64,000 nt of DNA from Salegentibacter mishustinae (GTDB lineage: Bacteria; Bacteroidota; Bacteroidia; Flavobacteriales; Flavobacteriaceae). This document shows, one piece after another, positions 44,973 to 54,846 of this stretch. The stretch spans positions 2,666,001 through 2,730,000 of the forward strand of contig NZ_LLKN01000002.1 in the NCBI RefSeq assembly GCF_002900095.1, read 5' to 3'. Within the stretch, counting starts at the first letter, position 1. The number at the start of each line of letters is the position of its first letter. The notes below the pieces were generated by a model. The model was given only the letters and a program-made list of their open reading frames with translations, searched no databases and was not told the DNA's origin. Made by a program: the position numbers and the translations under genes.

Positions 44973-45476
44973 CTATTCCTCTTTTTTATCCTCTTTATTT
45001 TCTGAAGATTTCTCTTCTGTTTTTCCTTCTGCTTTTGGAGCAGTAGCCTCAGTAGATTTCTTTTTACCCGCTCTACGAGTAGATTTCTTCTTCTCTGGCT
45101 TGCTAAGGTTATAAGTTTCGTTATAATCAACTAACTCGATAAGGGCCATATCGGCATTATCTCCAAGACGGTTACCTAACTTAATTACCCTTGTGTATCC
45201 ACCCGGGCGGTCACCAACTTTAGGAGCTACCTCACGAAACAATTCGGCTACAGCTTCTTTTTGACGAAGTTTACTGAATACCAATCTACGATTGTGAGTA
45301 GTATCTTCCTTAGACTTAGTTACCAAAGGCTCTACAAAAACTTTTAAAGCTTTTGCTTTAGCTACGGTGGTGTTGATTCTCTTGTGCTCTATTAGAGAGC
45401 AAGCCATATTGGCTAGCATAGACTTCCTGTGAGCGGTCTTTCTACCTAAATGGTTTATTTTCTTTCCGTGTCTCAT
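44973..45476 (-). CDS. rplQ: 50S ribosomal protein L17 with long charged tail
   Basis: bL17 of the large subunit, near the exit tunnel. 167 residues from an ATG. Seen: canonical start [20 protein letters not shown] and core to about residue 122, including [20 protein letters not shown]. The last 45 residues are a Lys/Glu/Ser/Ala-rich low-complexity tail absent from the 120-130 residue proteins of E. coli and Bacillus. Last gene of the block, 69 bp after rpoA. Confidence 0.97.
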   Translation of the reverse strand: MRHGKKINHLGRKTAHRKSMLANMACSLIEHKRINTTVAKAKALKVFVEPLVTKSKEDTTHNRRLVFSKLRQKEAVAELFREVAPKVGDRPGGYTRVIKLGNRLGDNADMALIELVDYNETYNLSKPEKKKSTRRAGKKKSTEATAPKAEGKTEEKSSENKEDKKEE

Positions 45477-45545
45477 TGTTTTGTTCTTAATTCATTCTCC
45501 CAAAGCGCGATCTTTTGCCGGCTTTTATGGAAAACTACTTATATA

Positions 45546-46538
45546 TTAGTCCTTATCTAATTTGTATTTTGAAAGGTCCATACCAAAGTTAAGCCCTTTG
45601 TTACTTACCAATTCTTCAAGCTCTGTCAAAGATTTCTTTCCGAAGTTTCTAAACTTCATCAAGTCGTTTTTATTGTAAGAAACAAGGTCTCCTAAAGTAT
45701 CAACTTCAGCCGCTTTTAAGCAATTTAAAGCTCTTACTGAAAGATCCATATCTACCAACTTAGTTTTAAGCAACTGTCTCATATGAAGAGATTCTTCATC
45801 ATAAGTTTCAGTTTGTGCTATTTCATCTGCCTCAAGCGTGATACGCTCGTCAGAGAATAACATAAAGTGGTGAATAAGTGTTTTTGCAGCTTCAGTAAGT
45901 GCATCTTTTGGATGAATAGAGCCATCGCTTACGATTTCAAAAACCAATTTTTCATAATCGGTCTTCTGCTCTACACGATAGTTTTCAATGCTATATTTTA
46001 CGTTCTTTATTGGTGTATAAATAGAATCGGTAAATATAGTTCCAAGAGGTGCGTTGGCTTTTTTGTTTTCTTCGGCCGGAACATAACCTCTACCTTTTTC
46101 TATGGTCATTTCCATATTCAGGTTTACTTTCTTGTCTGCAGTACAGATCACCTGATCTGGATTTAGGACTTGAAAGCCTGAAATGAATTTTTGAAAGTGA
46201 CCGGCAGTAATTTGTTCTTCTCCAGATATAGAAATGGTAACGGCTTCGTTATCTATTTCATCAATTTGCCTTTTGAACCTTACTTGTTTAAGGTTCAGGA
46301 TAATTTCTGTTACGTCTTCAACGACTCCAGGAATAGCGGAGAATTCGTGATCTACGCCTTCTATACGAATAGAAGTGATTGCATAACCTTCTAATGAAGA
46401 TAAAAGCACTCTTCTTAAAGCGTTACCAACGGTTAATCCATACCCAGGTTCCAAAGGGCGAAATTCAAATTTCCCTTCGAAATCGGTTGAATCAATCATT
46501 ATAACTTTATCGGGCTTCTGAAAATTTAGTATTGCCAT
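45546..46538 (-). CDS. rpoA: RNA polymerase alpha subunit
   Basis: Scaffold of RNA polymerase assembly and contact point for UP elements and activators. 330 residues from an ATG. Seen: N-terminal domain with [20 protein letters not shown] near 31-50, a linker near 230-245, and the C-terminal HhH domain with [20 protein letters not shown] and [14 protein letters not shown]. Length is normal. It lies between rpsD and rplQ, as in most bacteria. Confidence 0.98.
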   Translation of the reverse strand: MAILNFQKPDKVIMIDSTDFEGKFEFRPLEPGYGLTVGNALRRVLLSSLEGYAITSIRIEGVDHEFSAIPGVVEDVTEIILNLKQVRFKRQIDEIDNEAVTISISGEEQITAGHFQKFISGFQVLNPDQVICTADKKVNLNMEMTIEKGRGYVPAEENKKANAPLGTIFTDSIYTPIKNVKYSIENYRVEQKTDYEKLVFEIVSDGSIHPKDALTEAAKTLIHHFMLFSDERITLEADEIAQTETYDEESLHMRQLLKTKLVDMDLSVRALNCLKAAEVDTLGDLVSYNKNDLMKFRNFGKKSLTELEELVSNKGLNFGMDLSKYKLDKD

Positions 46539-46558
46539 ATTACGACTTCTGTGAATTA

Positions 46559-47164
46559 TTATTTCGAATATAATTCGACGATGAATTGTTCATTTATGTT
46601 TTCCGGAATCTGAATACGTCCGGGTACTGAAACAAAAGTACCTTGTTTTGTTTCGTTATTCCAGGTAATCCATTCGTATACACTGCTAGAATTAGCTAGT
46701 GAATCCTGGATAGCCTGTAAAGATTTTGATTTTTCACGAACACCTACAACATCACCCGCTTTCAATTGGTAAGAAGGTATGTTTACCAACTCTCCGTTTA
46801 CCGTAATGTGTCTGTGAGATACAAATTGTCTTGCTGCTCTTCTAGAAGGGGCAATACCCATTCTAAATACTACGTTATCAAGACGTGATTCACAAAGTTG
46901 AAGTAAAACCTCACCAGTAATTCCCTGCGCTCTAGTAGCTTTTTTAAACATATTACTAAACTGACGCTCAAGGATACCGTAAGTATACTTTGCTTTTTGC
47001 TTTTCCATTAGCTGGATAGCATATTCAGATTTTTTACCGCGACGACGGTTGTTACCGTGTTGTCCCGGAGGATAATTTCTTTTTTCGAAAGACTTATCGT
47101 CTCCAAAAATAGCTTCTCCGAACTTTCGGGCTATTTTAGTCTTTGGACCAGTATATCTTGCCAT
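46559..47164 (-). CDS. rpsD: 30S ribosomal protein S4
   Basis: uS4, primary 16S rRNA binder that nucleates the 30S body; in many bacteria also a translational repressor of the alpha operon. 201 residues from an ATG. Seen: [17 protein letters not shown] start, [19 protein letters not shown], and the S4 RNA-binding domain around [20 protein letters not shown] and HRHITVNGE. It has 89 bp before it and 20 bp after it. Confidence 0.98.
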   Translation of the reverse strand: MARYTGPKTKIARKFGEAIFGDDKSFEKRNYPPGQHGNNRRRGKKSEYAIQLMEKQKAKYTYGILERQFSNMFKKATRAQGITGEVLLQLCESRLDNVVFRMGIAPSRRAARQFVSHRHITVNGELVNIPSYQLKAGDVVGVREKSKSLQAIQDSLANSSSVYEWITWNNETKQGTFVSVPGRIQIPENINEQFIVELYSK

Positions 47165-47253
47165 TAACTTTGAATTTAGAAGAAAGGGATTATGAATTAA
47201 GGTCTCTGTCCTTCGATAATCTTAACTCCTCTCTTATTTATTTATACTTATTA

Positions 47254-47640
47254 TTAAACTCTACGTCTCTTAGGAGGACGACATCCGTTGTGTGGTAATG
47301 GAGTAACATCAATAATTTCAGTTACTTCAATCCCGTTGTTATGAAGCGAACGAATAGCAGATTCTCTACCATTCCCCGGCCCTTTAACGTAAACCTTAAC
47401 TTTGCGCAAACCAGCTTCGTGAGCTACTTTAGACGCGTCTTCTGCAGCTAACTGGGCAGCATAAGGAGTATTCTTTTTAGAACCTCTAAAACCCATTTTT
47501 CCTGCAGATGACCAAGCAATAACGTCACCCTTTTTATTAGTAAGGGAAACAATAATGTTATTGAAAGAAGCCGTAACGTGCGCTTGCCCTACGGACTCAA
47601 CGGTTACTTTACGCTTTTTTTGAACTGTCTTCTTTGCCAT
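47254..47640 (-). CDS. rpsK: 30S ribosomal protein S11
   Basis: uS11 of the platform, lining the mRNA path in the E site region. 128 residues from an ATG. Seen: [53 protein letters not shown] and the conserved end [11 protein letters not shown]. Length is normal. It lies 8 bp after rpsM. Confidence 0.98.
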   Translation of the reverse strand: MAKKTVQKKRKVTVESVGQAHVTASFNNIIVSLTNKKGDVIAWSSAGKMGFRGSKKNTPYAAQLAAEDASKVAHEAGLRKVKVYVKGPGNGRESAIRSLHNNGIEVTEIIDVTPLPHNGCRPPKRRRV

Positions 47641-47648
47641 ATTAATTA

Positions 47649-48023
47649 CTATTTAGTCGCTTTCTTCTTGTTAGCAACTGTTTTTCTTCTACCTTTTCTG
47701 GTTCTTGAGTTATTTTTGGTTCTCTGCCCTCTAAGTGGCAAACCACTTCTGTGACGAATACCTCTATAGCATCCAATATCCATTAGACGCTTAATACTCA
47801 TTTGAACTTCTGTACGTAATTCTCCTTCGATTGTAAATTCACCAACAGCTTCACGAATACGACCAATTTCTTCATCGTCCCAATCTGAAACTTTTTTGCT
47901 TTCATCTACTTTGGCCTGGCTAAGGATCTTTTGAGCCCTGCTTTTACCAATTCCGAAGATATAGGTCAATGCTATAACTCCTCGCTTTTGTTTAGGTATA
48001 TCTACCCCTGCAATTCTTGCCAT
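47649..48023 (-). CDS. rpsM: 30S ribosomal protein S13
   Basis: uS13 of the 30S head, forming intersubunit bridges and touching the P-site tRNA through its basic tail. 124 residues from an ATG. Seen: [53 protein letters not shown] and a Lys/Arg-rich end. It lies 2 bp after rpmJ. Confidence 0.98.
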   Translation of the reverse strand: MARIAGVDIPKQKRGVIALTYIFGIGKSRAQKILSQAKVDESKKVSDWDDEEIGRIREAVGEFTIEGELRTEVQMSIKRLMDIGCYRGIRHRSGLPLRGQRTKNNSRTRKGRRKTVANKKKATK

Positions 48024-48025
48024 AA

Positions 48026-48142
48026 TTAGCCTTGTCTTTGTTTAAATCTAGGATTCTTTTTGTTAATTACGTAAAGGCGCCCTTTTCTGCGAACTATCTT
48101 ACAGTCGGCACTTCTTTTCTTTACTGATGCTCTAACTTTCAT
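48026..48142 (-). CDS. rpmJ: 50S ribosomal protein L36, zinc-free form
   Basis: bL36, the smallest 50S protein, 38 residues from an ATG. Seen: [20 protein letters not shown] start and [10 protein letters not shown] end. Of the usual zinc ligands C-x2-C...C...H only one Cys (position 14) remains; the others are Ser11, Asn and Phe. It is therefore the C-minus (zinc-independent) type. It sits between infA and rpsM and has its own candidate promoter upstream. Confidence 0.95.
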   Translation of the reverse strand: MKVRASVKKRSADCKIVRRKGRLYVINKKNPRFKQRQG

Positions 48143-48164
48143 CTCTTTAGTTTTTTACAATTCA

Positions 48165-48191
48165 CTGATCTTGAAATATGCTCAAAATCAG
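48165..48191 (-). promoter_or_regulatory. Leader hairpin upstream of rpmJ
   Basis: On the minus strand CTGATTTTG pairs with CAAGATCAG (one G-U), with a 9-nt loop, inside the predicted 5' leader of the rpmJ-rpsM-rpsK-rpsD-rpoA-rplQ part. Its place suits an S4-type operon leader, but no known leader pattern was recognised. Confidence 0.4.
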
Positions 48192-48221
48192 GATTTCAGC
48201 ATTCATAAATTTTTCAGGTTG

Positions 48222-48254
48222 CAAAAGTACTGAAAATTTTACAAATAGCTCAAA
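48222..48254 (-). promoter_or_regulatory. Internal promoter between infA and rpmJ
   Basis: Minus strand TTTG (48254-48251), a 21-nt spacer, then TACTTTTG (48229-48222), a full match to the Bacteroidetes consensus. It begins just after the infA stop and predicts a leader of about 70 nt before rpmJ, so the alpha-operon genes may be expressed separately. Confidence 0.65.
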
Positions 48255-48260
48255 TTACTT

Positions 48261-48476
48261 TTAGTATCTGTATGTTATACGAGCCTTACTTAGATCGTAA
48301 GGGCTCATTTCCAGTTTTACTTTATCTCCAGGTAACAATTTAATGTAGTGCATACGCATTTTCCCAGAGATGTGAGCTGTCACAACGTGACCATTTTCCA
48401 ATTCTACACGAAACATCGCATTAGATAATGCTTCTATAATTGTTCCGTCTTGTTCTATTGCCGGTTGTTTTGCCAT
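48261..48476 (-). CDS. infA: Translation initiation factor IF-1
   Basis: OB-fold factor that blocks the A site during initiation. 71 residues from an ATG. Seen: [20 protein letters not shown] near the start, [19 protein letters not shown], and [15 protein letters not shown] at the end, all normal. It lies 2 bp after secY; 118 bp separate it from rpmJ. No map or adk lies between secY and infA, unlike in many other phyla. Confidence 0.98.
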   Translation of the reverse strand: MAKQPAIEQDGTIIEALSNAMFRVELENGHVVTAHISGKMRMHYIKLLPGDKVKLEMSPYDLSKARITYRY

Positions 48477-48478
48477 AA

Positions 48479-49816
48479 TTAAGCTACTGCTTTTCTGTTT
48501 TTACCTGTTTTCATTAATCCGTCGTAATGTCTATTCAGCAAGTAAGAGTTTACTTGTTGCATAGTATCTATTGCAACTCCAACCATAATTAAAAGCGAGG
48601 TTCCTCCAAAAAACAATGCCCATCCTTGTTGCACACCTAAGAGTTGCACCACAATCGCTGGGAACACAGCAATAAGTGCAAGGAAAATAGATCCTGGCAA
48701 GGTAATTTGAGACATAATTCTATCTAAAAACTCAGCGGTTTCAGTTCCGGGACGAATGCCTGGAATAAATCCTCCACTACGTTTTAGATCATCAGCCATT
48801 TTATTGGTAGGCACAGTAATCGCGGTATAGAAGTAGGTAAACACAATAATTAAAAGTGCAAATACTACATTATACCAAAATCCGAATATATCGCTAAAAG
48901 CCGCGGTAACCCCTTGTGCAGCATCAGAATCTGATAATCCTGCCACAGCAGCCGGGATAAACATAATAGCTTGAGCAAATATAATTGGCATTACACCTGA
49001 AGCATTAAGCTTAAGTGGAATGTACTGTCTAGATCCAAATACGTTTTTCTCGTAACCTCCAGAGGCGGTTCTTCTGGCATATTGCACCGGGATTTGACGC
49101 ACGGCCATAACCAACATTACCGAAGCAAGAATAATAGCGAACCAAATTACCAATTCAATAAGAATCATAATAAGGCCTCCATTAGATTCAAATACTCTGG
49201 AAGCAAATTCCTGAATAAATGCCTGCGGTAAGGTAGCAATAATACCAACCATAATTAATAGCGAAATACCATTACCAATACCTTTATCGGTTATCTTTTC
49301 ACCCAGCCACATTGCAAAAATGGTTCCTGTAGTAAGGATTACCACAGCAGAAGCCACAAATGTCACAGTATCACCTAATAAAAAGGCTTGCTGCGGAAGT
49401 GTAGCAAAAAGGTTATAGATATAACCAGGTCCCTGCACCAGGGTAATTGCAATTGTTAACCAACGAGTGATTTGATTGATCTTACGTCTACCGCTCTCTC
49501 CTTCTTTTTGAAGTTTTTGCAGGTAAGGTATCGCAATACCCATAAGCTGCACCACAATCGAAGCCGAGATATATGGCATAATTCCCAACGCAAAAACAGA
49601 AGCATTAGAAAATGCTCCTCCTGTAAATGCATTTAGGAGACCTAAAAGGCCACCATCGGTTTGACTAGCAAGATTAGTTAATTGCGAGGCATCTATTCCG
49701 GGAAGCACAACTTGCGCTCCAAAACGATAGACCAACAATAGACCGAGGGTAACTAAAATTCTATTTTTTAGTTCCTCGATCTTCCAAATATTTTTAATAG
49801 TATTGATGAATTTCAT
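48479..49816 (-). CDS. secY: Protein translocase subunit SecY
   Basis: Pore-forming subunit of the Sec translocon in the inner membrane. 445 residues from an ATG, ten membrane segments expected. Seen: [24 protein letters not shown] near the first segment (read in two halves), the plug-region [32 protein letters not shown], and [18 protein letters not shown] in the cytosolic loop. Length is normal. It lies between rplO and infA. Confidence 0.97.
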   Translation of the reverse strand: MKFINTIKNIWKIEELKNRILVTLGLLLVYRFGAQVVLPGIDASQLTNLASQTDGGLLGLLNAFTGGAFSNASVFALGIMPYISASIVVQLMGIAIPYLQKLQKEGESGRRKINQITRWLTIAITLVQGPGYIYNLFATLPQQAFLLGDTVTFVASAVVILTTGTIFAMWLGEKITDKGIGNGISLLIMVGIIATLPQAFIQEFASRVFESNGGLIMILIELVIWFAIILASVMLVMAVRQIPVQYARRTASGGYEKNVFGSRQYIPLKLNASGVMPIIFAQAIMFIPAAVAGLSDSDAAQGVTAAFSDIFGFWYNVVFALLIIVFTYFYTAITVPTNKMADDLKRSGGFIPGIRPGTETAEFLDRIMSQITLPGSIFLALIAVFPAIVVQLLGVQQGWALFFGGTSLLIMVGVAIDTMQQVNSYLLNRHYDGLMKTGKNRKAVA

Positions 49817-49827
49817 TTGGCTATCTA

Positions 49828-50280
49828 TTATAAAGTAACAACTTCACCTCCAGCAGCTTCTATAGCTTCTTTTGCTGAGGCAGTAAATTTATGAACAGAT
49901 ATTTTCAACTTTGCCTTTAATTCACCTCTACCTAATATCTTAACTGGTTCGTTTTTACTTACAAGACCATTAGCGATCAAAGCATCAACATCTACAGTAT
50001 CTTTAATTTTACCTTCATCAACCAAACGTTGCAAAGTATCAAGATTTACACCTTGATAAGCTACACGATTTCTGTTAGTGAAACCAAATTTTGGAACACG
50101 GCGTTGAAGTGGCATCTGCCCACCTTCAAAACCTATCTTCTTGGAGTAACCAGAACGAGACTTAGCCCCTTTGTGACCACGAGTGGCAGTACCACCTTTT
50201 CCTGATCCTTCTCCACGGCCAACACGCTTGTTGTTACTCTTAACTGAACCTTTTGCAGGTTTTAAGTTATTTAATTCCAT
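49828..50280 (-). CDS. rplO: 50S ribosomal protein L15
   Basis: uL15, late-assembling 50S protein. 150 residues from an ATG. Seen: the Gly-rich basic start [20 protein letters not shown] near 22-41, [19 protein letters not shown], and a globular C-terminal half ending [10 protein letters not shown]. It lies 9 bp after rpmD. Confidence 0.98.
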   Translation of the reverse strand: MELNNLKPAKGSVKSNNKRVGRGEGSGKGGTATRGHKGAKSRSGYSKKIGFEGGQMPLQRRVPKFGFTNRNRVAYQGVNLDTLQRLVDEGKIKDTVDVDALIANGLVSKNEPVKILGRGELKAKLKISVHKFTASAKEAIEAAGGEVVTL

Positions 50281-50289
50281 GTGAATTTA

Positions 50290-50472
50290 TTATTTTGTTT
50301 CTTCTACAGAAACTAAATGTTTAACTTTATTTACCATACCAAGGATGTTTGGCGTATCGTTATGCTCTACCGTCTGGCCAATTTTCTTAAGACCAAGAGA
50401 CTCTAAAACCAATTTCTGGTTTTTAGATCGGTTAATAGCACTTTTTACTTTTGTAACTTTTATCTTTCCCAT
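50290..50472 (-). CDS. rpmD: 50S ribosomal protein L30
   Basis: uL30, 60 residues from an ATG. Seen: [20 protein letters not shown] and [20 protein letters not shown] followed by [13 protein letters not shown], the short bacterial form. It lies between rpsE and rplO. Confidence 0.97.
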   Translation of the reverse strand: MGKIKVTKVKSAINRSKNQKLVLESLGLKKIGQTVEHNDTPNILGMVNKVKHLVSVEETK

Positions 50473-50485
50473 CGTTCTCCTTGAT

Positions 50486-51010
50486 TTATCCTTTAAAAAC
50501 CTTTTCTAATGAAATACCACGTTGTTTAGCAACAGTATCAGCACTTCTTAATTGAAGTAGCGCATCAAAAGTAGCTTTTACTACGTTGTGTGGGTTTGAA
50601 GACCCCTGGTTTTTAGAAAGTACGTCGTGTACACCAACAGATTCCAGTACGGCACGAATTGCACCACCGGCTATAATCCCGGTACCAGTTGCAGCAGGTA
50701 GCAAAAGAACTCTTGCACCACCATACTTACCTTTCTGTTCGTGAGGAAGGCTTCCTTTATGCAAAGGAATACGCACTAAATTCTTTTTTGCATCTTCCAC
50801 AGCTTTAGAGATAGCGTCAGCAACTTCTTTAGATTTCCCTAAACCTTGCCCTACAACACCATTCTCATCTCCTACTACTACGATAGCAGAAAACCCAAAA
50901 GCTCTACCACCTTTGGTTACTTTGGTCACACGCTGTACTCCTACCAAACGGTCTTTTAATTCAAGTCCGCCCGGTTTTACATGTTCTACGTTTTTATAAT
51001 CTTGATACAT
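50486..51010 (-). CDS. rpsE: 30S ribosomal protein S5
   Basis: uS5, part of the mRNA entry helicase centre and decoding fidelity. 174 residues from an ATG. Seen: [20 protein letters not shown] with the loop where spectinomycin-resistance changes occur in other bacteria, [20 protein letters not shown], and [20 protein letters not shown]. Length is normal. It lies 6 bp after rplR. Confidence 0.98.
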   Translation of the reverse strand: MYQDYKNVEHVKPGGLELKDRLVGVQRVTKVTKGGRAFGFSAIVVVGDENGVVGQGLGKSKEVADAISKAVEDAKKNLVRIPLHKGSLPHEQKGKYGGARVLLLPAATGTGIIAGGAIRAVLESVGVHDVLSKNQGSSNPHNVVKATFDALLQLRSADTVAKQRGISLEKVFKG

Positions 51011-51016
51011 AATTTT

Positions 51017-51370
51017 CTAGAATTTTAGTCCTCCTTCTCGAGCACCTTCTGCTAATGATTTAACTCTTCCGTGATACAGGTAACCACTTCTATCAAAAGA
51101 AATAGTTTCTACACCGGCCTTTAAAGCTTTTTCAGCAAGGGCTTTACCAACCAATTCTGCTTGCTTGGATTTATTTCCTTCTGCTGTTACACCTTTATCT
51201 CTCGAAGAGGCTGCAGCCAGGGTTTTTCCTTCTACATCATCTATAATTTGAGCATAAATTTCTTTATTACTTCTAAATACAGATAATCTTGGACGGCTAG
51301 CGGTACCCGTAATTGACTTACGAACACGCTTTCTTATCTTATTTCGTCTATCTTGTTTTGAAACTGCCAT
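51017..51370 (-). CDS. rplR: 50S ribosomal protein L18
   Basis: uL18, binds 5S rRNA in the central protuberance. 117 residues from an ATG. Seen: [38 protein letters not shown], and the end [20 protein letters not shown]. Normal length, between rplF and rpsE. Confidence 0.98.
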   Translation of the reverse strand: MAVSKQDRRNKIRKRVRKSITGTASRPRLSVFRSNKEIYAQIIDDVEGKTLAAASSRDKGVTAEGNKSKQAELVGKALAEKALKAGVETISFDRSGYLYHGRVKSLAEGAREGGLKF

Positions 51371-51382
51371 ATCTAAACTTTA

Positions 51383-51925
51383 TTAAGCTGATTTACCTGC
51401 TTTTCTACGTAATTGCTCTCCAACATACTTAATACCTTTTCCTTTGTAAGGCTCTGGAGCTCTGAAGGAACGTATTTTAGCAGCTATTTGGCCCACAAGT
51501 TGCTTGTCATAAGAAGTCAATTTCACAACAGGATTCTTACCTTTTTCTGAAATTGTTTCCACCTGAACTTCCGGTGCCAAATCTATTACAATATTATGGG
51601 AAAACCCAACGGCCAAATCTAATTTTTGTCCCTGGTTAGTTGCTCTATATCCAACTCCTACCAGTTCCAATGATTTAGTGTATCCGTTAGAAACTCCTTC
51701 AATCATATTGTTTATCAAAGCACGGTATAAGCCGTGTTTTGCTTTTTGATCACTTTTCTCTGAAGAACGTTCAAAAGTAATTACGCCATCTTCAATTTTC
51801 ACATCAATGTCGCTAACTTCCTGCTTAAGTTCTCCTAATTTTCCTTTTACCGTTACAATATTACCTTTAAGGTCTACAGTTACACCTTCAGGAATTGTAA
51901 TTGGGCTTTTACCTATTCTTGACAT
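51383..51925 (-). CDS. rplF: 50S ribosomal protein L6
   Basis: uL6, near the GTPase-associated centre. 180 residues from an ATG. Seen: MSRIGKSPITIPEGVTVDLK, two similar beta-rich halves, and the conserved PEPYKGKGIKYVGEQLRRKA near the end. Normal length, 19 bp after rpsH. Confidence 0.98.
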   Translation of the reverse strand: MSRIGKSPITIPEGVTVDLKGNIVTVKGKLGELKQEVSDIDVKIEDGVITFERSSEKSDQKAKHGLYRALINNMIEGVSNGYTKSLELVGVGYRATNQGQKLDLAVGFSHNIVIDLAPEVQVETISEKGKNPVVKLTSYDKQLVGQIAAKIRSFRAPEPYKGKGIKYVGEQLRRKAGKSA

Positions 51926-51944
51926 TTCTTTAGTCTTTTAAGTA

Positions 51945-52343
51945 TTAGTAAACGTAACACAATACTTCACCACCAACTTTCTCGGCTTTAGCTTGCTTCC
52001 CGGTCATTACACCGTGAGAAGTAGAAACTATAGCGATACCAAGACCATTAAGGATACGTGGCAATTCATTAGCGCCGGCATACTTACGTAAACCAGGTTT
52101 ACTTATTCTTTGAATATCTTTAATTACAGGTTCTTTAGTGACTTTATCATACTTAAGGGCAATTTTAATTGTCCCCTGAGCAGTAGCATCATCAAACTTG
52201 TAACTAAGAATATATCCCTGATCGAATAATATTTTTGTTATCTCCCTTTTAAGGTTAGAAGCTGGTATCTCTACCACCCTGTGGTTTGCGGCCACAGCGT
52301 TCCTAACTCTTGTCAAATAATCTGCAATAGGATCTGTATTCAT
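51945..52343 (-). CDS. rpsH: 30S ribosomal protein S8
   Basis: uS8, central-domain 16S rRNA binder; in E. coli it represses the spc operon by binding at the rplE start region. 132 residues from an ATG. Seen: DPIADYLTRVRNAVAANHRV and GIAIVSTSHGVMTGKQAKAE with VGGEVLCYVY at the end. It lies 66 bp after rpsN, one of the larger gaps of the block. Confidence 0.98.
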   Translation of the reverse strand: MNTDPIADYLTRVRNAVAANHRVVEIPASNLKREITKILFDQGYILSYKFDDATAQGTIKIALKYDKVTKEPVIKDIQRISKPGLRKYAGANELPRILNGLGIAIVSTSHGVMTGKQAKAEKVGGEVLCYVY

Positions 52344-52409
52344 CTATAATAATTTGCGGATGTGGTTTTCTAACCGACTATCGGTAGAACCTGCAACCAA
52401 TTTATAATT

Positions 52410-52679
52410 TTACCAACTAGCTTTTCTAACTCCAGGAATTAATCCTTTGTTAGCCATTTCTCTAAACATTACACGAGAAAGACCAAACTGTCTCATATAT
52501 CCTTTTGGCCTACCAGTTAGTTTACAACGGTTATGCAAACGTACAGGAGAAGAATTTTTTGGTAATTTTTGTAGTGCTTCCCAATCGCCAGCTTCTTTCA
52601 AAGCTTCACGTTTTTCAGCATACTTCTTTACCATTTTTTGTCTCTTCACCTCACGGGCTTTCATTGATTCTTTAGCCAT
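52410..52679 (-). CDS. rpsN: 30S ribosomal protein S14, zinc-free long form
   Basis: uS14 of the 30S head. 89 residues from an ATG, so the long form without the zinc ribbon of the 61-residue type; no C-x2-C pair is seen. Seen: [20 protein letters not shown] and [20 protein letters not shown] with [19 protein letters not shown] at the end. It lies 2 bp after rplE. Confidence 0.98.
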   Translation of the reverse strand: MAKESMKAREVKRQKMVKKYAEKREALKEAGDWEALQKLPKNSSPVRLHNRCKLTGRPKGYMRQFGLSRVMFREMANKGLIPGVRKASW

Positions 52680-52681
52680 AA

Positions 52682-53233
52682 TTAATTCTTTTTAAAAGGT
52701 AATCCTAGTTCGGTTAACAATGATTTAGCTTCCTTATCGGTCTTGGCAGTGGTTACAAAGGTAATATCCATACCATTAATACGGTTTACTTTATCAATAT
52801 CGATCTCTGGAAAGATGATTTGCTCAGTAACACCTAAATTGTAATTTCCTCTACCATCAAAACCATTAGCTTTAATCCCGTTAAAATCACGAACACGTGG
52901 AAGTGCTGATGTGATTAAACGATCTAGAAATTCGTACATTCTATATCCTCGCAAAGTAACTTTTGCCCCAATTGGCATTCCTTTACGAAGCTTGAATGAA
53001 GCAACATCCTTTTTAGAAATGGTTTGCACCGCTTTTTGACCTGTAATTGTTGTAAGTTCATCTACAGCATGGTCAATTAGCTTTTTATCTGCTACAGCTG
53101 CACCAACGCCACGGCTCAAAACTATTTTTTCAAGTTTTGGGATCTCCATTACGTTAGCATAGCTAAATTCTTCTTTTAATGCAGGCTTAATTCGCTCTGC
53201 ATATTCTGCTCTAAGTCTTGGTACGTATGCCAT
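52682..53233 (-). CDS. rplE: 50S ribosomal protein L5
   Basis: uL5, 5S rRNA binder in the central protuberance, touching the P-site tRNA. 183 residues from an ATG. Seen: [60 protein letters not shown], and [17 protein letters not shown]. Normal length, 2 bp after rplX. Confidence 0.98.
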   Translation of the reverse strand: MAYVPRLRAEYAERIKPALKEEFSYANVMEIPKLEKIVLSRGVGAAVADKKLIDHAVDELTTITGQKAVQTISKKDVASFKLRKGMPIGAKVTLRGYRMYEFLDRLITSALPRVRDFNGIKANGFDGRGNYNLGVTEQIIFPEIDIDKVNRINGMDITFVTTAKTDKEAKSLLTELGLPFKKN

Positions 53234-53235
53234 AA

Positions 53236-53547
53236 CTAAATTACTTCATTAGATTTTTTGGAAAATCTTACTTTCTTTCCATCCTCTTCTTTATATCCAA
53301 CTCTGGTAGTATTACCATCTTTGTCTAACAAAGAAAGGTTAGAAATATGAATAGGAGCTTCTTTCTTTACAATACCACCTTGTGGGTTAGATGCACTTGG
53401 CTTCTCATGTTTTGAGATAGTGTTCACACCTTCCACGATGGCTTTATTCTTTTCTATGAGTACTTTTTGAACTTTGCCTTCCTGACCTTTGTGGTCTCCA
53501 GCAATAACTCTAACAGTATCTCCAGATTTTATCTTAAGCTTTCTCAT
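53236..53547 (-). CDS. rplX: 50S ribosomal protein L24
   Basis: uL24, early 50S assembly initiator near the tunnel exit. 103 residues from an ATG. Seen: KOW motif [20 protein letters not shown] near 8-27 and [20 protein letters not shown]. Normal length, 12 bp after rplN. Confidence 0.98.
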   Translation of the reverse strand: MRKLKIKSGDTVRVIAGDHKGQEGKVQKVLIEKNKAIVEGVNTISKHEKPSASNPQGGIVKKEAPIHISNLSLLDKDGNTTRVGYKEEDGKKVRFSKKSNEVI

Positions 53548-53559
53548 CTTTTTAATGTA

Positions 53560-53928
53560 TTAAAGCACTTCTGGTGCCAATGATACAATTTTCATGAATT
53601 GCTTATCACGAAGTTCTCTCGCAACCGGTCCAAATACACGAGTTCCGCGCATTTCTCCGGTAGGGTTTAGCAATACACAAGCATTATCATCAAAACGGAT
53701 ATAAGATCCATCCTGCCTGCGTACTTCTTTCTTGGTACGAACAACAACTGCTGTTGAAACTGCACCTTTTTTGATATTTCCGTTAGGTGTAGCTTCTTTT
53801 ACGCTGACAACGATCTTGTCCCCAACAGAAGCGTATCTTTTCTTTGTACCGCCCAATACACGAATGGTCAAAACTTCTTTTGCCCCGGTATTGTCTGCTA
53901 CTCTTAGTCTAGACTCTTGTTGTACCAT
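53560..53928 (-). CDS. rplN: 50S ribosomal protein L14
   Basis: uL14, on the subunit interface and the docking site of silencing factor RsfS. 122 residues from an ATG. Seen: [40 protein letters not shown] and [20 protein letters not shown]. Its ATG overlaps the rpsQ stop as TAATG. Confidence 0.98.
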   Translation of the reverse strand: MVQQESRLRVADNTGAKEVLTIRVLGGTKKRYASVGDKIVVSVKEATPNGNIKKGAVSTAVVVRTKKEVRRQDGSYIRFDDNACVLLNPTGEMRGTRVFGPVARELRDKQFMKIVSLAPEVL

Positions 53929-54185
53929 TACTTCGCTCTTTCAATTATTTCTACTAATCTCCAACATTTAGATTTACTTAAAGGTCGTGTTTCCATGATC
54001 CTTACAGTATCTCCTTCGTTGCAGTCGTTTGTTTCGTCGTGCGCTACGTATTTTTTCGTTTTTAAAACGAACTTTCCATACATAGGGTGTTTTACTTTCT
54101 TAACTTCAGAAACCACGATTGATTTCTGCATTTTATTACTGGTAACAACACCTATACGCTCTTTTCTTAAATTTCTTTTTTCCAT
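53928..54185 (-). CDS. rpsQ: 30S ribosomal protein S17
   Basis: uS17, OB-fold primary binder of 16S rRNA. 85 residues from an ATG. Seen: [40 protein letters not shown] and VEIIERAK at the end. Its stop is coupled to the rplN start by one base. Confidence 0.98.
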   Translation of the reverse strand: MEKRNLRKERIGVVTSNKMQKSIVVSEVKKVKHPMYGKFVLKTKKYVAHDETNDCNEGDTVRIMETRPLSKSKCWRLVEIIERAK

Positions 54186-54203
54186 CTTTCAGCAGAATAA
54201 CAC

Positions 54204-54395
54204 TTATTGTTGTTCTCTTTTAGTTAACTCTGTAGCAAGTCTCGCTATAGTTCTTCGTTCAGCTCTAAGCTGTATCGGGTTCTCTAATGGCGAAACTGCG
54301 TGAGCCATTTTCAAATCTGAATATGCTTTTCTAGATTTACCAAGCTCTTCTTGTAATTCTGCCACAGACAGTTCTTTTACTTCTGATTGTTTCAT
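54204..54395 (-). CDS. rpmC: 50S ribosomal protein L29
   Basis: uL29, two-helix hairpin at the tunnel exit near the SRP and trigger-factor docking site. 63 residues from an ATG. Seen: VKELSVAELQEELGKSRKAY and ENPIQLRAERRTIARLATEL. It lies between rplP and rpsQ. Confidence 0.97.
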   Translation of the reverse strand: MKQSEVKELSVAELQEELGKSRKAYSDLKMAHAVSPLENPIQLRAERRTIARLATELTKREQQ

Positions 54396-54407
54396 AACTT
54401 TATAATA

Positions 54408-54827
54408 TTAAGCTTGATAGTCTCTAGCTACAATAAATTTGGTTCTTACAGGAAGTTTCTGTGCTGCAAGCCTTAAAGCTTCTTTAGCAACATCCATTGG
54501 CACTCCACCAATTTCAAACATAATTCTTCCTGGTTTTACAACAGCAGCCCAATATTCAACAGCACCTTTACCTTTACCCATACGAACCTCTAGAGGCTTC
54601 TTAGTGATAGGCTTGTCTGGAAATATTTTAATCCAGATAGAACCTTCCCTTTTCATATAACGGGTAGCAGCAATACGTGCAGCTTCTATTTGACGGGCAG
54701 TAATGAAACTAGAATCCATAGATTTAATTCCAAAGGTTCCATTAGAGAGTCTATGCCCTCTTCCGGCATTACCTTTCATACGGCCCTTCTGCTGTTTACG
54801 GTATTTTGTTCTTTTAGGTTGTAACAT
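54408..54827 (-). CDS. rplP: 50S ribosomal protein L16
   Basis: uL16, organises the A-site side of the peptidyl-transferase region. 139 residues from an ATG. Seen: [25 protein letters not shown]-type basic loop as [40 protein letters not shown] with the Arg region hydroxylated in E. coli, and a helix ending LPVRTKFIV. Normal length. Confidence 0.98.
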   Translation of the reverse strand: MLQPKRTKYRKQQKGRMKGNAGRGHRLSNGTFGIKSMDSSFITARQIEAARIAATRYMKREGSIWIKIFPDKPITKKPLEVRMGKGKGAVEYWAAVVKPGRIMFEIGGVPMDVAKEALRLAAQKLPVRTKFIVARDYQA

Positions 54828-54846
54828 TTTTCTTTACTTTAAAAAA

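Noticed and set aside
44891-45130. Lys-rich 79-aa frame overlapping the rplQ tail
   Set aside because: Frame-shifted reading of the low-complexity L17 tail running through the terminator.
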